Both the position numbers and the translations under genes were made by a program. A stretch of 64,000 bases of DNA from Sepiola atlantica (lineage: Eukaryota; Mollusca; Cephalopoda; Sepiida; Sepiolidae). The stretch is from NCBI GenBank assembly GCA_963556195.1, contig CAUVYP010001193.1, forward strand, positions 496,001 to 560,000. Direction: 5' to 3'. Numbering within the stretch: the stretch's first letter is position 1; every line of letters starts with the position of its first letter. Below, piece by piece: positions 1 through 13,254 of the stretch. The notes beneath the pieces are model-generated. The model was not told where the DNA came from and did no database searches. It was given only the letters and a program-made list of their open reading frames with translations.

Positions 1-1649
1 AGCGTAAACCTGATGAGATCTAGTGAAAATCGACTCGCACAACGTGTTTTTCATTAGTTATTCACGAATATCGTTTACACAAACATCCACATTCAAAAGT
101 CATAATTCCATGTTATAAAGCGTAAACCTGATGAAATCTAGTGAAAATCGACTCGCACAACGTGTTTTTCATTAGTTATTCACGTATATCGTGTACACAA
201 ACATCCACATTCGAAAGTCATAATTCCATGTTGTAAAGCGTAAACCTGATGAAATCTAGTGAAAATTGACTCGCACAACGTGTTTTTCATTAGTTTTTCA
301 CGAATATCGATTACACGCACATCCACATTAGAAAGTCATAATTCCATGTTGTAAAGCGTAAACCGTATGAAATCAAGTGAAAATCGTCTCGCACAACGTG
401 TTTTTACTCAGTTATTCACGAATATCGTTTACACAAACATCCACATTCAAAAGTCATAATTCCATGTTATAAAGCGTAAACCTGATGAAATCAAGTGAAA
501 ATCGTCTCGCACAACGTGTTTTTACTCAGTTATTCACGAATATCGATTAGACAAACATCCACATTCTAAATTCATAATTCCATGTTGTAAAGCGTAAACC
601 TGATGAAATCTAGTGAAAATCGTCTCGCACAACGTGTTTTTCATTAGTTTTTCACGAATATCGATTACACGCACATCCACATTAGAAAGTCATAATTCCA
701 TGTTGTAAAGCGTAAACCGTATGAAATCAAGTGAAAATCGTCTCGCACAACGTGTTTTTACTCAGTTATTCACGTATATCGTTTACACAAACATCCACAT
801 TCAAAAGTCATAATTCCATGTTATAAAGCGTAAACCTGATGAAATCTAGTGAAAATCGACTCGCACAACGTGTTTTTCATTAGTTATTCACGAATATCGT
901 TTACACAAACATCCACATTCAAAAGTCATAATTCCATGTTATAAAGCGTAAACCTGATGAAATCTAGTGAAAATCGACTCGCACAACGTGTTTTTCATTA
1001 GTTATTCACGGATATCGTTTACACAAACATCCACATTCGAAAGTCATAATTCCATGTTGTAAAGCGTAAACCTGATGAAATCAAGTGAAAATCGACGCGC
1101 ACAACGTGTTTTTCATTAGTTATTCACGTATATCGTTTACACAAACATCCACATTCGAAAGTCATAATTCCATGTTATAAAGCGTAAACCTGATGAAATC
1201 TAGTGAAAATCGACTCGCACAACGTGTTTTTCATTAGTTATTCACGGATATCGTTTACACAAACATCCACATTCGAAAGTCATAATTCCATGTTGTAAAG
1301 CGTAAACCTGATGAAATCAAGTGAAAATCGTCTCGCACAACGTGTTTTTACTCAGTTATTCACGAATATCGATTAGACAAACATCCACATTCTAAATTCA
1401 TAAATCCATGTTGTAAAGCGTAAACCTGATGAAATCTAGTGAAAATCGTCTCGCACAACGTGTTTTTCATTAGTTTTTCACGAATATCGATTACACGCAC
1501 ATCCACATTAGAAAGTCATAATTCCATGTTGTAAAGCGTAAACCTGATGAAATCAAGTGAAAATCGACGCGCACAACGTGTTTTTCATTAGTTATTCACG
1601 TATATCGTTTACACAAACATCCACATTCGAAAGTCATAATTCCATGTTG

Positions 1650-4600
1650 TAAAGCGTAAACCTGATGAAATCTAGTGAAAATCGTCTCGCCATTCGTGTT
1701 TTTCATTAGTTTTTCACGAATATCGATTACACGCACATCCACATTAGAAAGTCATAATTCCATGTTGTAAAGCGTAAACCTGATGAAATCTAGTGAAAAT
1801 TGACTCGCACAACGTGTTTTTCATTAGTTATTCACGAATATCGTTTACACAAACATCCACATTCGAAAGTCATAATTCCATGTTGTAAAGCGTAAACCTG
1901 ATGAAATCTAGTGAAAATCGTCTCGCACAACGTGTTTTTCATTAGTTATTCACGAATATCGTTTACACAAACATCCACATTAGAAAGTCATAATTCCATG
2001 TTGTAAAGCGTAAACCTGATGAAATCTAGTGAAAATCGTCTCGCACAACGTGTTTTTACTCAGTTATTCACGAATATCGTTTACACAAACATCCACATTC
2101 AAAAGTCATAATTCCATGTTATAAAGCGTAAACCTGATGAAATCTAGTGAAAATCGACTCGCACAACGTGTTTTTCATTAGTTATTCACGGATATCCTTT
2201 ACACAAACATCCACATTCGAAAGTCATAATTCCATGTTGTAAAGCGTAAACCTGATGAAATCTAGTGAAAATCGTCTCGCACAACGTGTTTTTCATTATT
2301 TTTTCACGAATATTGATTACACGCACATCCACATTCGAAAGTCATAATTCCATGTTGTAAAGCGTAAACCTGATGAAATCAAGTGAAAATCGTCTCGCAC
2401 AACGTGTTTTTACTCAGTTATTCACGAATATCGATTAGACAAACATCCACATTCTAAATTCATAATTCCATGTTGTAAAGCGTAAACCTGATGAAATCTA
2501 GTGAAAATCGTCTCGCACAACGTGTTTTTCATTAGTTTTTCACGAATTGCGATTAGACAAACATCCACATTCTAAATTCATAAATCCATGTTGTAAAGCG
2601 TAAACCTGATGAAATCAAGTGAAAATCGACTCGCACAACGTGTTTTTCATTAGTTATTCACGGATATCGTTTACACAAACATCCACATTCAAAAGTCATA
2701 ATTCCATGTTGTAAAGCGTAAACCTGATGAAATCTAGTGAAAATCGACTCGCACAACGTGTTTTTCATTAGTTATTCACGGACATCGTTTACACAAACAT
2801 CCACATTCGAAAGTCATAATTCCATGTTGTAAAGCGTAAACCTGATGAAAGCTAGCGAAAATCGTCTCGCACAACGTGTTTTTCATTAGTTTTTCAGGAA
2901 TATTGATTACACAAACATCCACATTCGAAAGTCATAATTACATGTTGTAAAGCGTAAACCTGATGAAATCAAGTGAAAATCGTCTCGCACAACGTGTTTT
3001 TACTCAGTTATTCACGAATATCGATTAGACAAACATCTACAATCGAAAGTCATAATTCCATGATGTAAAAGCGTAAACCGTATGAAATCAAGTGAAAATC
3101 GTCTCGCACAACGTGTTTTTACTCAGTTATTCACGAATATCGTTTACACAAACATCCACATTCAAAAGTCATAATTCCATGTTTAAAAGCGTAAACCTGA
3201 TGAAAGCTAGCGAAAATCGTCTCGCACAACGTGTTTTTCATTAGTTTTTCAGGAATATTGATTACACAAACATCCACATTCGAAAGTCATAATTCCATGT
3301 TGTAAAGCGTAAACCTGATGAAATCAAGTGAAAATCGTCTCGCACAACGTGTTTTTACTCAGTTATTCACGAATATCGATTAGACAAACATCCACATTCT
3401 AAATTCATAAATCCATGTTGTAAAGCGTAAACCTGATGAAATCAAGTGAAAATCGTCTCGCACAACGTGTTTTTACTCAGTTATTCACGAATATCGTTTA
3501 CACAAACATCCACATTCGAAAGTCATAATTCCATGTTGTAAAGCGTAAACCTGATGAAATCTAGTGAAAATCGTCTCGCACAACGTGTTTTTCATTAGTT
3601 ATTCACGGATATCGTTTACACAAACATCCACATTCGAAAGTCATAATTCCATGTTGTAAAGCGTAAACCTGATGAAATCAAGTGAAAATCGTCTCGCACA
3701 ACGTGTTTTTACTCAGTTATTCACGAATATCGATTAGACAAACATCCACATTCTAAATTCATAAATCCATGTTGTAAAGCGTAAACCTGATGAAATCTAG
3801 TGAAAATCGTCTCGCACAACGTGTTTTTCATTAGTTTTTCACGAATATCGATTACACGCACATCCACATTAGAAAGTCATAATTCCATGTTGTAAAGCGT
3901 AAACCGTATGAAATCAAGTTAAAATCGTCTCGCACAACGTGTTTTTACTCAGTTATTCACGAATATCGTTTACACAAACATCCACATTAGAAAGTCATAA
4001 TTCCATGTTGTAAAGCGTAAACCTGATGAAATCAAGTGAAAATCGTCTCGCACAACGTGTTTTTACTCAGTTATTCACGAATATCGATTAGACAAACATC
4101 CACATTCTAAATTCATAATTCCATGTTGTAAAGCGTAAACCTGATGAAATCTAGTGAAAATCGTCTCGCACAACGTGTTTTTCATTAGTTTTTCACGAAT
4201 ATCGATTACACGCACATCCACATTAGAAAGTCATAATTCCATGTTGTAAAGCGTAAACCGTATGAAATCAAGTGAAAATCGACTCGCACAACGTGTTTTT
4301 ACTCAGTTATTCACGAATATCGTTTACACAAACATCCACATTCGAAAGTCATAATTCCATGTTGTAAAGCGTAAACCTGATGAAAGCTAGCGAAAATCGT
4401 CTCGCACAACGTGTTTTTCATTAGTTTTTCAGGAATATTGATTACACAAACATCAACATTCGAAAGTCATAATTCCATGTTGTAAAGCGTAAACCTGATG
4501 AAATCAAGTGAAAATCGTCTCGCACAACGTGTTTTTACTCAGTTATTCACGAATATCGATTAGACAAACATCCACATTCTAAATTCATAAATCCATGTTG

Positions 4601-7600
4601 TAAAGCGTAAACCTGATGAAATCTAGTGAAAATCGTCTCGCACAACGTGTTTTTCATTAGTTTTTCACGAATATCGATTACACGCACATCCACATTAGAA
4701 AGTCATAATTCCATGTTGTAAAGCGTAAACCGTATGAAATGAAGTGAAAATCGACTCGCACAACGTGTTTTTACTCAGTTATTCACGAATATCGATTAGA
4801 CAATCATCCACATTCTAAATTCATAAATCCATGTTGTAAAGCGTAAACCTGATGAAATCAAGTGAAAATCGACGCGCACAACGTGTTTTTCATTAGTTTT
4901 TCACGAATATCGATTACACGCACATCCACATTAGAAAGTCATAATTCCATGTTGTAAAGCGTAAACCTGATGAAATCTAGTGAAAATCGTCTCGCCATTC
5001 GTGTTTTTCATTAGTTTTTCACGAATATCGATTACACGCACATCCACATTAGAAAGTCATAATTCCATGTTGTAAAGCGTAAACCTGATGAAATCTAGTG
5101 AAAATTGACTCGCACAACGTGTTTTTCATTAGTTATTCACGAATATCGTTTACACAAACATCCACATTCGAAAGTCATAATTCCATGTTGTAAAGCGTAA
5201 ACCTGATGAAATCTAGTGAAAATCGTCTCGCACAACGTGTTTTTCATTAGTTATTCACGAATATCGTTTACACAAACATCCACATTAGAAAGTCATAATT
5301 CCATGTTGTAAAGCGTAAACCTGATGAAATCAAGTGAAAATCGTCTCGCACAACGTGTTTTTACTCAGTTATTCACGAATATCGTTTACACAAACATCCA
5401 CATTCAAAAGTCATAATTCCATGTTATAAAGCGTAAACCTGATGAAATCTAGTGAAAATCGACTCGCACAACGTGTTTTTCATTAGTTATTCACGTATAT
5501 CCTTTACACAAACATCCACATTCGAAAGTCATAATTCCATGTTGTAAAGCGTAAACCTGATGAAATCTAGTGAAAATCGTCTCGCACAACGTGTTTTTCA
5601 TTATTTTTTCACGAATATTGATTACACGCACATCCACATTAGAAAGTCATAATTCCATGTTGTAAAGCGTAAACCTGATGAAATCAAGTGAAAATCGTCT
5701 CGCACAACGTGTTTTTACTCAGTTATTCACGAATATCGATTAGACAAACATCCACATTCTAAATTCATAATTCCATGTTGTAAAGCGTAAACCTGATGAA
5801 ATCTAGTGAAAATCGTCTCGCACAACGTGTTTTTCATTAGTTTTTCACGAATATCGATTAGACAAACATCCACATTCTAAATTCATAAATCCATGTTGTA
5901 AAGCGTAAACCTGATGAAATCAAGTGAAAATCGACTCGCACAACGTGTTTTTCATTAGTTATTCACGGATATCGTTTACACAAACATCCACATTCAAAAG
6001 TCATAATTCCATGTTGTAAAGCGTAAACCTGATGAAATCTAGTGAAAATCGACTCGCACAACGTGTTTTTCATTAGTTATTCACGGACATCGTTTACACA
6101 AACATCCACATTCGAAAGTCATAATTCCATGTTGTAAAGCGTAAACCTGATGAAAGCTAGCGAAAATCGTCTCGCACAACGTGTTTTTCATTAGTTTTTC
6201 AGGAATATTGATTACACAAACATCCACATTCGAAAGTCATAATTCCATGTTGTAAAGCGTAAACCTGATGAAATCAAGTGAAAATCGTCTCGCACAACGT
6301 GTTTTTACTCAGTTATTCACGAATATCGATTAGACAAACATCTACAATCGAAAGTCATAATTCCATGATGTAAAAGCGTAAACCGTATGAAATCAAGTGA
6401 AAATCGTCTCGCACAACGTGTTTTTACTCAGTTATTCACGAATATCGTTTACACAAACATCCACATTCAAAAGTCATAATTCCATGTTTAAAAGCGTAAA
6501 CCTGATGAAAGCTAGCGAAAATCGTCTCGCACAACGTGTTTTTCATTAGTTTTTCAGGAATATTGATTACACAAACATCCACATTCGAAAGTCATAATTG
6601 TAAAGCGTAAACCTGATGAAATCAAGTGAAAATCGTCTCGCACAACGTGTTTTTACTCAGTTATTCACGAATATCGATTAGACAAACATCCACATTCTAA
6701 ATTCATAAATCCATGTTGTAAAGCGTAAACCTGATGAAATCAAGTGAAAATCGTCTCGCACAACGTGTTTTTACTCAGTTATTCACGAATATCGTTTACA
6801 CAAACATCCACATTCGAAAGTCATAATTCCATGTTGTAAAGCGTAAACCTGATGAAATCTAGTGAAAATCGTCTCGCACAACGTGTTTTTCATTAGTTAT
6901 TCACGGATATCGTTTACACAAACATCCACATTCGAAAGTCATAATTCCATGTTGTAAAGCGTAAACCTGATGAAATCAAGTGAAAATCGTCTCGCACAAC
7001 GTGTTTTTACTCAGTTATTCACGAATATCGATTAGACAAACATCCACATTCTAAATTCATAAATCCATGTTGTAAAGCGTAAACCTGATGAAATCTAGTG
7101 AAAATCGTCTCGCACAACGTGTTTTTCATTAGTTTTTCACGAATATCGATTACACGCACATCCACATTAGAAAGTCATAATTCCATGTTGTAAAGCGTAA
7201 ACCGTATGAAATCAAGTTAAAATCGTCTCGCACAACGTGTTTTTACTCAGTTATTCACGAATATCGTTTACACAAACATCCACATTAGAAAGTCATAATT
7301 CCATGTTGTAAAGCGTAAACCTGATGAAATCAAGTGAAAATCGCCTCGCACAACGTGTTTTTACTCAGTTATTCACGAATATCGATTAGACAAACATCCA
7401 CATTCTAAATTCATAATTCCATGTTGTAAAGCGTAAACCTGATGAAATCTAGTGAAAATCGTCTCGCACAACGTGTTTTTCATTAGTTTTTCACGAATAT
7501 CGATTACACGCACATCCACATTAGAAAGTCATAATTCCATGTTGTAAAGCGTAAACCGTATGAAATTAAGTGAAAATCGACTCGCACAACGTGTTTTTAC

Positions 7601-8050
7601 TCAGTTATTCACGAATATCGTTTACACAAACATCCACATTCGAAAGTCATAATTCCATGTTGTAAAGCGTAAACCTGATGAAAGCTAGCGAAAATCGTCT
7701 CGCACAACGTGTTTTTCATTAGTTTTTCAGGAATATTGATTACACAAACATCAACATTCGAAAGTCATAATTCCATGTTGTAAAGCGTAAACCTGATGAA
7801 ATCAAGTGAAAATCGTCTCGCACAACGTGTTTTTACTCAGTTATTCACGAATATCGATTAGACAAACATCCACATTCTAAATTCATAAATCCATGTTGTA
7901 AAGCGTAAACCTGATGAAATCTAGTGAAAATCGTCTCGCACAACGTGTTTTTCATTAGTTTTTCACGAATATCGATTACACGCACATCCACATTAGAAAG
8001 TCATAATTCCATGTTGTAAAGCGTAAACCGTATGAAATCAAGTGAAAATC
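1650..8050 (+). repeat. Two copies of a 28-monomer higher-order repeat (3,305 bp)
   Basis: Rare monomer variants recur in the same order at an offset of 3,305 bp, which is 27 x 118 + 119. GCCATTCG is at 1689 and 4994, CATGTTTAAAAGCG at 3178 and 6483, and CTACAATCG near 3037 and 6343. The first copy spans about 1.65-4.75 kb and the second about 4.95-8.05 kb. At the outer edges the two copies switch to different monomer types. The second copy carries a private 7-bp deletion near 6597, so downstream markers shift to an offset of about 3,298. Boundaries are approximate because monomers are similar everywhere. Confidence 0.85.
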
Positions 8051-8810
8051 GACTCGCACAACGTGTTTTTCATTAGTTATTCACGTATATCGTTTACACA
8101 AACATCCACATTCGAAAGTCATAATTCCATGTTGTAAAGCGTAAACCTGATGAAATCTAGTGAAAATTGACTCGCACAACGTGTTTTTCATTAGTTATTC
8201 ACGAATATCGTTTACACAAACATCCACATTCGAAAGTCATAATTCCATGTTGTAAAGCGTAAACCTGATGAAATCTAGTGAAAATCGTCTCGCACAACGT
8301 GTTTTTCATTAGTTATTCACGAATATCGTTTACACAAACATCCACATTCAAAAGTCATAATTCCATGTTGTAAAGCGTAAACCTGATGAAATCAAGTTAA
8401 AATCGACTCGCACAACGTGTTTTTCATTAGTTATTCACGGATATTGTTTACACAAACATCCACATTCGAAAGTCATAATTCCATGTTGTAAAGCGTAAAC
8501 CTGATGAAATCAAGTGAAAATCGTCTCGCACAACGTGTTTTTACTCAGTTATTCACGAATATCGATTAGACAAACATCCACATTCTAAATTCATAATTCC
8601 ATGTTGTAAAGCGTAAACCTGATGAAATCTAGTGAAAATCGTCTCGCACAACGTGTTTTTCATTAGTTTTTCACGAATATCGATTACACGCACATCCACA
8701 TTAGAAAGTCATAATTCCATGTTGTAAAGCGTAAACCGTATGAAATCAAGTGAAAATCGACTCGCACAACGTGTTTTTCATTAGTTATTCACGTATATCG
8801 TTTACACAAA

Positions 8811-8814
8811 CATC
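8811..8814. other. Left target-site duplication, CATC
   Basis: CATC sits directly before the element's first TG and is repeated at 18862-18865 directly after its last CA. The broken left monomer starts at 8728 and contributes 87 bp up to 8814. After the right CATC, 31 bp remain before the next monomer starts at 18897. The sum, 118, is exactly one monomer, so the extra four bases are a duplication made by integration. A 4- to 6-bp duplication is normal for LTR-element integrases. Confidence 0.95.
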
Positions 8815-9286
8815 TGTCGCGGTCCAACAACACCGCAACGTTTGTTTATTTTTGGAAAACACGCCATCTTGGAAAAACTAGCAGCAGCAGTAGTTCACTG
8901 TTTGTTTTGCCACGATCTGGACATCAGCAGCAGCAGCTGTTTTCACCAAACCCTTTTTCCATGGAAAAGTACCGGCTGCTCCCTGTGATTCGACGTTGTA
9001 AACAGAAAATTGGAAAAACCCAATTTTTAATCGCCATCTTTGTAAACATGATTCAGCAAAAACAACGGCAAGCAAACAAATGCCTTATTTCTCCTGTAAG
9101 GAATACAAATGCATCTCCCGACTGTACCGAAAACCCCACTAATACACCTACGACACCGGTCGGCAATGTAGTACAACAAAAGACCTTTTCGGTATTTATT
9201 TACCGAAGTTAATCTCTTTTCACAAGACCAACGAAAGTGGCTTGGCACATGCTACATGAGATCTCACGTTTTCGATTGAAAAATTC

Positions 9287-12200
9287 AGCTCAACCGGGGT
9301 TTTTAAACCCACCTAATGATCTGGTATTGTCCTGGCCTTTGGGTCTGGATTTACGCCGGTCTATTGGGGGTTGACTGGTTCTGTGCAGTTCTAGGAGGTG
9401 CACCCTCCCAGGCTTCGCCTCCCCTCTTTGGGGAGGAGTGAGTTTATTGCTTGCTGTCTGAGGCGCCCCTACCGGGGAATGCCGACGGGGCTGCCCAGGC
9501 TATTTTTAAATGGTCAGAATTGCTCACCCTCGAGCGCTGGCTTATCTAATCCCACTTTCCGACCTTGTGTCACATTTTACCTTGTGGGAGGTAGATAAAT
9601 AATAGCTCAACCGGGGTTTTTAAACCCACCTAATGATCTGGTATTGTCCTGGCCTTTGGGTCTGGATTTACGCCGGTCTATTGGGGGTTGACTGGTTCTG
9701 TGCAGTTCTAGGAGGTGCACCCTCCCAGGCTTCGCCTCCCCTCTTTGGGGAGGAGTAAGTTTATTGCTTACTGTCTGAGGCGCCCCTACCGGGGAATGCC
9801 GACGGGGCTGCCCAGGCTATTTTTAAATGGTCAGATTTGCTCACCCTCGAGCGCTGGCTTATCTAATCCCACTTTCCGACCTTGTGTCACATTTTACCTT
9901 GTGGGAGGTAGATAAATAATAGCTCAACCAGGGTTTTTAAACCCACCTAATGATCTGGTATTGTCCTGGCCTTTGGGTCTGGATTTACGCCGGTCTATTG
10001 GGGGTTGACTGGTTCTGTGCAGTTCTAGGAGGTGCACCCTCCCAGGCTTCGCCTCCCCTCTTTGGGGAGGAGTAAGTTTATTGCTTACTGTCTGAGGCGC
10101 CCCTACCGGGGAATGCCGACGGGGCTGCCCAGGCTATTTTTAAATGGTCAGAATTGCTCACCCTCGAGCGCTGGCTTATCTAATCCCACTTTCCGACCTT
10201 GTGTCACATTTTACCTTGTGGGAGGTAGATAAATAATAGCTCAACCAGGGTTTTTAAACCCACCTAATGATCTGGTATTGTCCTGACCTTTGGGTCTGGA
10301 TTTACGCCGGTCTATTGGGGGTTGACTGGTTCTGTGCAGTTCTAGGAGGTGCACCCTCCCAGGCTTCGCCTCCCCTCTTTGGGGAGGAGTAAGTTTATTG
10401 CTTACTGTCTGAGGCGCCCCTACCGGGGAATGCCGACGGGGCTGCCCAGGCTATTTTTAAATGGTCAGAATTGCTCACCCTCGAGCGCTGGCTTATCTAA
10501 TCCCACTTTCCGACCTTGTGTCACATTTTACCTTGTGGGAGGTAGATAAATAATAGCTCAACCAGGGTTTTTAAACCCACCTAATGATCTGGTATTGTCC
10601 TGGCCTTTGGGTCTGGATTTACGCCGGTCTATTGGGGGTTGACTGGTTCTGTGCAGTTCTAGGAGGTGCACCCTCCCAGGCTTCGCCTCCCCTCTTTGGG
10701 GAGGAGTAAGTTTATTGCTTACTGTCTGAGGCGCCCCTACCGGGGAATGCCGACGGGGCTGCCCAGGCTATTTTTAAATGGTCAGAATTGCTCTCCTCTC
10801 GAGCGCTGGCTTATCTAATCCCACTTTCCGACCTTGTGTCACATTTTACCTTGTGGGAGGTAGATAAATAATAGCTCAACCAGGGTTTTTAAACCCACCT
10901 AATGATCTGGTATTGTCCTGGCCTTTGGGTCTGGATTTACGCCGGTCTATTGGGGGTTGACTGGTTCTGTGCAGTTCTAGGAGGTGCACCCTCCCAGGCT
11001 TCGCCTCCCCTCTTTGGGGAGGAGTAAGTTTATTGCTTACTGTCTGAGGCGCCCCTACCGGGGAATGCCGACGGGGCTGCCCAGGCTATTTTTAAATGGT
11101 CAGAATTGCTCACCCTCGAGCGCTGGCTTATCTAATCCCACTTTCCGACCTTGTGTCACATTTTACCTTGTGGGAGGTAGATAAATAATAGCTCAACCAG
11201 GGTTTTTAAACCCACCTAATGATCTGGTATTGTCCTGGCCTTTGGGTCTGGATTTACGCCGGTCTATTGGGGGTTGACTGGTTCTGTGCAGTTCTAGGAG
11301 GTGCACCCTCCCAGGCTTCGCCTCCCCTCTTTGGGGAGGAGTAAGTTTATTGCTTACTGTCTGAGGCGCCCCTACCGGGGAATGCCGACGGGGCTGCCCA
11401 GGCTATTTTTAAATGGTCAGAATTGCTCACCCTCGAGCGCTGGCTTATCTAATCCCACTTTCCGACCTTGTGTCACATTTTACCTTGTGGGAGGTAGATA
11501 AATAATAGCTCAACCAGGGTTTTTAAACCCACCTAATGATCTGGTATTGTCCTGGCCTTTGGGTCTGGATTTACGCCGGTCTATTGGGGGTTGACTGGTT
11601 CTGTGCAGTTCTAGGAGGTGCACCCTCCCAGGCTTCGCCTCCCCTCTTTGGGGAGGAGTAAGTTTATTGCTTACTGTCTGAGGCGCCCCTACCGGGGAAT
11701 GCCGACGGGGCTGCCCAGGCTATTTTTAAATGGTCAGAATTGCTCACCCTCGAGCGCTGGCTTATCTAATCCCACTTTCCGACCTTGTGTCACATTTTAC
11801 CTTGTGGGAGGTAGATAAATAATAGCTCAACCGGGGTTTTTAAACCCACCTAATGATCTGGTATTGTCCTGACCTTTGGGTCTGGATTTACGCCGGTCCA
11901 TTGGGGGTTGACTGGTTCTGTGCAGTTCTAGGAGGTGCACCCTCCCAGGCTTCGCCTCCCCTCTTTGGGGAGGAGTAAGTTTATTGCTTACTGTCTGAGG
12001 CGCCCCTACCGGGGAATGCCGACGGGGCTGCCCAGGCTATTTTTAAATGGTCAGAATTGCTCACCCTCGAGCGCTGGCTTATCTAATCCCACTTTCCGAC
12101 CTTGTGTCACATTTTACCTTGTGGGAGGTAGATAAATAATAGCTCAACCGGGGTTTTTAAACCCACCTAATGATCTGGTATTGTCCTGGCCTTTGGGTCT

Positions 12201-13091
12201 GGATTTACGCCGGTCTATTGGGGGTTGACTGGTTCTGTGCAGTTCTAGGAGGTGCACCCTCCCAGGCTTCGCCTCCCCTCTTTGGGGAGGAGTAAGTTTA
12301 TTGCTTACTGTCTGAGGCGCCCCTACCGGGGAATGCCGACGGGGCTGCCCAGGCTATTTTTAAATGGTCAGAATTGCTCACCCTCGAGCGCTGGCTTATC
12401 TAATCCCACTTTCCGACCTTGTGTCACATTTTACCTTGTGGGAGGTAGATAAATAATAGCTCAACCGGGGTTTTTAAACCCACCTAATGATCTGGTATTG
12501 TCCTGGCCTTTGGGTCTGGATTTACGCCGGTCTATTGGGGGTTGACTGGTTCTGTGCAGTTCTAGGAGGTGCACCCTCCCAGGCTTCGCCTCCCCTCTTT
12601 GGGGAGGAGTAAGTTTATTGCTTACTGTCTGAGGCGCCCCTACCGGGGAATGCCGACGGGGCTGCCCAGGCTATTTTTAAATGGTCAGAATTGCTCACCC
12701 TCGAGCGCTGGCTTATCTAATCCCACTTTCCGACCTTGTGTCACATTTTACCTTGTGGGAGGTAGATAAATAATAGCTCAACCAGGGTTTTTAAACCCAC
12801 CTAATGATCTGGTATTGTCCTGGCCTTTGGGTCTGGATTTACGCCGGTCTATTGGGGGTTGACTGGTTCTGTGCAGTTCTAGGAGGTGCACCCTCCCAGG
12901 CTTCGCCTCCCCTCTTTGGGGAGGAGTAAGTTTATTGCTTACTGTCTGAGGCGCCCCTACCGGGGAATGCCGACGGGGCTGCCCAGGCTATTTTTAAATG
13001 GTCAGAATTGCTCACCCTCGAGCGCTGGCTTATCTAATCCCACTTTCCGACCTTGTGTCACATTTTACCTTGTGGGAGGTAGATAAATAAT
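9287..13091 (+). repeat. 317-bp tandem array in 5' LTR, 12 units
   Basis: Units begin AGCTCAACC at 9287, 9604, 9921, 10238, 10555, 10873, 11190, 11507, 11824, 12141, 12458 and 12775. A stub of a thirteenth copy begins at 13092. Eleven units are 317 bp; the fifth is 318 bp because CTCACCCTCGAG is replaced by CTCTCCTCTCGAG. Units are nearly identical. Diagnostic sites are CCGGGG or CCAGGG near the start, CCTGGCC or CCTGACC about 50 bp in, and in unit 1 only GAGTGAG...GCTTGCTG. Unit 2 alone has CAGATTTG; unit 9 alone has GGTCCATT. Each unit contains possible hairpins (in unit 1: GGGTTT/AAACCC at 9297-9310, GGAGG/CCTCC at 9394-9408, CCTCCCC/GGGGAGG at 9418-9436) and a TATA-like TATTTTTAAA. A 66-codon open frame in most units starts at GTG, so it is not a credible eukaryotic gene. 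Confidence 0.97.
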
Positions 13092-13254
13092 AGCTCAACC
13101 GGGGGGTCAGGAGACCCCCACGTCGGCAGTTCCGAACTCCTGCATCTGCAGTTCTGAGTTCCTGCTCTCCAGCAGTCCGAACGTCGACAGCAGCCGCAAC
13201 TCCAGCAGCAGCAGCAAAGATACAAACAGCCCTTTTCAGGGCTATGAATGCGTA

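Larger units (their letters stand above)
1..8814 (+). repeat. 118-bp satellite array, left block
   Basis: This is an uninterrupted head-to-tail tandem array. The start AGCGTAAACC recurs at 1, 119 and 237, giving a 118-bp period. The monomer is AT-rich and all copies lie in the same orientation. Variation is modular. Positions near 11 read CCTGATG or CCGTATG. Positions near 17-25 read AATCTAGTG, AATCAAGTG or AAGCTAGCG. Positions near 51-56 read CATTAG or ACTCAG. Near 72-84 the forms are CGTTTACACAAAC, CGATTAGACAAAC, CGATTACACGCAC and TGATTACACAAAC. Near 91-100 they are ATTCGAAAG, ATTCAAAAG, ATTCTAAAT and ATTAGAAAG. Some monomers are 119 bp (extra A in TGTAAAAGCG near 3066 and 6370), and one near 6597 lacks 7 bp. 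The array runs off the left edge of the window. No gene is visible. A centromeric or pericentromeric location is plausible but is inference only. Confidence 0.98.

Noticed and set aside
1..8814. CRISPR-like periodic repeats
   Set aside because: The whole 118-bp unit is repeated with no unique spacers, and the context (LTR retrotransposon, poly(A) signals) is eukaryotic. It is a satellite.
8907..9248. Short open frames of 65-132 codons on both strands in the LTR leader (copies at 15671-16105)
   Set aside because: They are small, overlap each other on opposite strands and show no recognisable domain. Identity between the two LTR copies is expected from LTR duplication and is not evidence of selection.
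9398..13086. A 66-codon open frame repeated in nearly every 317-bp LTR unit, preceded by AGGAGG
   Set aside because: It starts with GTG, not ATG. The AGGAGG is a bacterial-type signal with no meaning in this eukaryotic context. Its conservation follows from near-identical DNA units, and the 318-bp unit breaks the frame without other consequence.
9287..13091. 317-bp units as tandem SINEs with an internal RNA polymerase III promoter
   Set aside because: I found no convincing A-box and B-box pair (nothing close to GGTTCGANTCC) and no A-rich tail or separate target duplications around units.
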